This document shows positions 54,979 through 55,467 of a stretch of DNA of 55,467 nt, piece by piece (position 1 is the stretch's first letter; each line of letters starts with the position of its first letter). The position numbers and the translations under genes were made by a program. The notes below the pieces were generated by a model. It was not told where the DNA came from and did no database searches. It saw only the letters and a program-made list of their open reading frames with translations. This DNA comes from Gemmataceae bacterium. GTDB lineage: Bacteria; Planctomycetota; Planctomycetia; Gemmatales; Gemmataceae. The stretch is taken from positions 1 to 55,467 of the forward strand of contig SHZZ01000021.1 of the NCBI GenBank assembly GCA_009692005.1. The letters are read 5' to 3'.

Positions 54979-55467
54979 TGCAACGGGCACGGCGGTGGCG
55001 GGGGGAGCAGGGATTACCTGTTCGTCCACCGTGATTTCGACCCATCGCTGCGCGGATCCTCTGGCATCCTTCTGCAACACGATCTTCACTGGCTTGCGAA
55101 GTTCTACAACTTGAACGGTCTGTAAGCTGTTGCCAAGGACACGGATTTCGCTGACACTGGACTTCTCAAGTTCATTCTTCTGGAATGAAAGAAACAGGCG
55201 CACTTGGTTCCCCCCCAAGCGTTTTACCCGCATGTCCAAGGATATCCCGATCTTGATTTTCTCATCCAGGACGACATTCTCCAGCAAGTTCTGCGGGTTG
55301 TCGATGAGGTGCAGGGGAGCAAGTTGCCCTTCATCGACAGTTATTTTTGGAAGATCAAGTATCACCTTTGGCTCGTCCGCGCCGGCTTCCACCAGCCTCG
55401 AAATGAAGGAGTATTCTCGCTTGTCGCCGACTTTGGGAGGATCCCCTTGAGATGTGGACGCCTTCTT
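54949..55467 (-). CDS. Partial CDS (5' end outside window), function unknown
   Basis: The frame is open from the window edge to a TGA at 54949-54951, giving 172 residues of the C-terminal part. It reads VGDKREYSFISRLVEAGADE near the edge and NQVRLFLSFQKNELEKSSVS further on, with a proline- and alanine-rich end. The beta-strand pattern suggests an extracytoplasmic or secretion-apparatus accessory domain, but I recognise no family. The last residues and the stop come from a family 1 repeat. Confidence 0.7.
   Translation of the reverse strand, partial: KKASTSQGDPPKVGDKREYSFISRLVEAGADEPKVILDLPKITVDEGQLAPLHLIDNPQNLLENVVLDEKIKIGISLDMRVKRLGGNQVRLFLSFQKNELEKSSVSEIRVLGNSLQTVQVVELRKPVKIVLQKDARGSAQRWVEITVDEQVIPAPPATAVPVAPSKAPRGQA

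Overview
The window reads as a chromosomal stretch of a planctomycete, most like the Gemmata/Pirellula-type lineages. The basis is gene content: a tandem pair of DUF1501 Tat-exported proteins, a DUF1559 prepilin-like protein, a pre-peptidase C-terminal (PPC) protein coupled to a sulfatase, a YTV-repeat cysteine-rich exported protein, a BBP7-type beta-barrel protein, a PQQ-like beta-propeller protein, two multihaem c-type cytochromes and several Tat-exported oxidoreductase or hydrolase families. There is no phage, integron, CRISPR array or rRNA operon.

Layout. 1-6.7 kb: CocE-type hydrolase, a three-part SGNH/dimethylformamidase-like fusion and acetoacetyl-CoA synthetase. 6.7-13.9 kb: tRNA-Gly(CCC), a pseudokinase-TPR gene translationally coupled to msrB, a prepilin-like protein, a zinc-ribbon membrane protein, rhamnulokinase and a DCC-family thiol oxidoreductase. 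14-26 kb: two DUF1501 genes, a Gfo/Idh/MocA oxidoreductase, two multihaem cytochromes, a small membrane protein, the PPC protein and the sulfatase. 26-27 kb: a short lipoprotein gene with an in-frame TGA where a heavy-metal-associated domain should have its first metal-binding cysteine, then a small gene with its own sigma-54-type promoter and terminator. 27-30.7 kb: YTV protein, a MazF-type toxin-antitoxin pair and two decayed genes meeting at one junction. 30.7-36.9 kb: glycine C-acetyltransferase, threonine dehydrogenase, thymidine kinase, an M48 peptidase with LemA, and nadD. 37-42.3 kb: YhaM-type exonuclease, RNase R, a second zinc-ribbon membrane protein, an ECF sigma factor and a small membrane partner. 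42.4-47.7 kb: ceramidase-like protein, LamG/metallophosphoesterase, purN and an enolase lacking an active-site histidine. 47.7-55.4 kb: outer-membrane transporter-like lipoprotein, amber-interrupted BBP7 gene flanked by repeats, ABC-F ATPase, DcuC-like transporter, PQQ-like protein and a gene cut by the window end.

The best candidate for something undescribed is the 26.0-26.3 kb lipoprotein. Read through the TGA, it is an intact HMA domain with the motif GMT-U-x-x-C instead of GMT-C-x-x-C. A perfect 7-bp hairpin with a G-first loop starts its loop 24 nt after the TGA, which is where a bacterial SECIS element sits. This is consistent with a selenocysteine-containing metal-binding lipoprotein, although one point mutation would look the same at the codon itself.

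A family of roughly 45-100 bp palindromic repeats lies at gene 3' ends, three times between convergent genes. It supplies the last codons and stop of at least two proteins. A second repeat family flanks the BBP7 gene and supplies the stop codon of the ABC-F gene.
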